A DNA stretch of 13,482 nt. Source: Candidatus Gastranaerophilales bacterium (GTDB taxonomy: Bacteria; Cyanobacteriota; Vampirovibrionia; Gastranaerophilales; Gastranaerophilaceae). Below the pieces are notes generated by a model that did no database searches, was not told where the DNA came from, and worked only from the letters and a program-made list of their open reading frames with translations. This document shows positions 13,434 to 13,482 of this stretch, in pieces (position 1 is the first letter of the stretch; the number at the start of each line of letters is the position of its first letter). Location of the stretch: contig CAAFYU010000076.1 of NCBI GenBank assembly GCA_900767135.1, positions 1-13,482 of the forward strand, in the 5' to 3' direction. Position numbers and translations under genes: made by a program.

Positions 13434-13482
13434 ATGAAAAAATCAGATGTAAAATTGGCTTTCGGGGGGGGGGGAATCGCGG
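13434..13482 (+). CDS. Start of an unidentified gene, cut by the window edge
   Basis: ATG 13434 is preceded by AAAGAGG (13421-13427) at 6 nt. The codons read MKKSDVKLAF and then a run of glycines encoded by an 11-G tract (13464-13474), ending in GIA. Too little is present to name a product. The G tract and the GC-rich last bases are unlike the rest of the window and may be a contig-end artefact, so the sequence after residue 10 should not be trusted. Confidence 0.45.
   Translation, partial: MKKSDVKLAFGGGGIA

Noticed and set aside
1..13482. CRISPR array, tRNA, rRNA, IS element or integrase
   Set aside because: No regularly spaced repeats, cloverleaf-like sequence, rRNA-like stretch, transposase or terminal inverted repeats were recognised by eye.

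Overview
The window is AT-rich DNA using the standard genetic code (TAA and TAG stops, occasional GTG/TTG starts). It reads like a chromosomal segment of an uncultured, probably gut-associated bacterium. My best guess is Candidatus Gastranaerophilales (Melainabacteria/Vampirovibrionia). The guess rests on the prepilin sequence style (an ITLGIIGVVAALTIPTLI-type helix and a DINGxKKPNxxGxDxF segment), Tad/Cpa-type ATPases in a low-GC genome, a methionine gamma-lyase-family protein, and several proteins I cannot place. It rests on recalled resemblance, not on a search.

Layout. 1-1192 (minus) is the 5' two-thirds of uvrB, running off the left edge. 1240-2349 (plus) is an unrecognised membrane protein whose 3' end overlaps, antisense, the 3' end of the next gene by 92 bp. 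2258-4733 (minus) is a two-gene unit: a CpaE-like pseudo-receiver/MinD-type ATPase followed 4 bp later by a CpaF-like secretion ATPase whose catalytic motifs look eroded. A hairpin terminator (4761-4792) separates it from a polyprenyl-phosphate glycosyltransferase (4805-5758, minus). That gene diverges from a YdjC/ChbG-type deacetylase (5838-6689, plus) across a short intergenic region with a palindromic -10 element. The deacetylase overlaps by 14 bp a membrane-anchored two-HKD phospholipase D-family protein (6676-8451, plus). Converging on it with 2 bp between is a prepilin gene (8454-9145, minus) frameshifted exactly at the prepilin-peptidase recognition motif. Upstream of that is a secreted von Willebrand factor A (VWA) protein (9214-9924, minus). 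A methionine gamma-lyase-family PLP enzyme (10113-11348, plus) follows a leader with interleaved inverted repeats. Then comes an alpha-glucan-phosphorylase-family protein (11547-13238, plus) that appears to lack the PLP lysine, a strong terminator (13258-13291), and the first codons of another gene ending in an 11-G tract at the window edge.

Themes. Much of the window is about the cell envelope: pilus-type ATPases, a prepilin, a secreted VWA protein, an anchored PLD protein, and a glycosyltransferase/deacetylase pair resembling the FlmF2/NaxD (or ArnC/ArnD) logic of making an undecaprenyl-linked amino sugar. Three proteins or genes look degenerate or repurposed at the key site: CpaF-like, prepilin and phosphorylase. 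Three genes (uvrB, the cpaE-like gene and the VWA gene) have a -10 hexamer exactly 6 nt before ATG and no Shine-Dalgarno, which suggests leaderless mRNAs. No rRNA, tRNA, CRISPR array, insertion sequence or integrase was seen, and no gene-free stretch exceeds about 200 bp.
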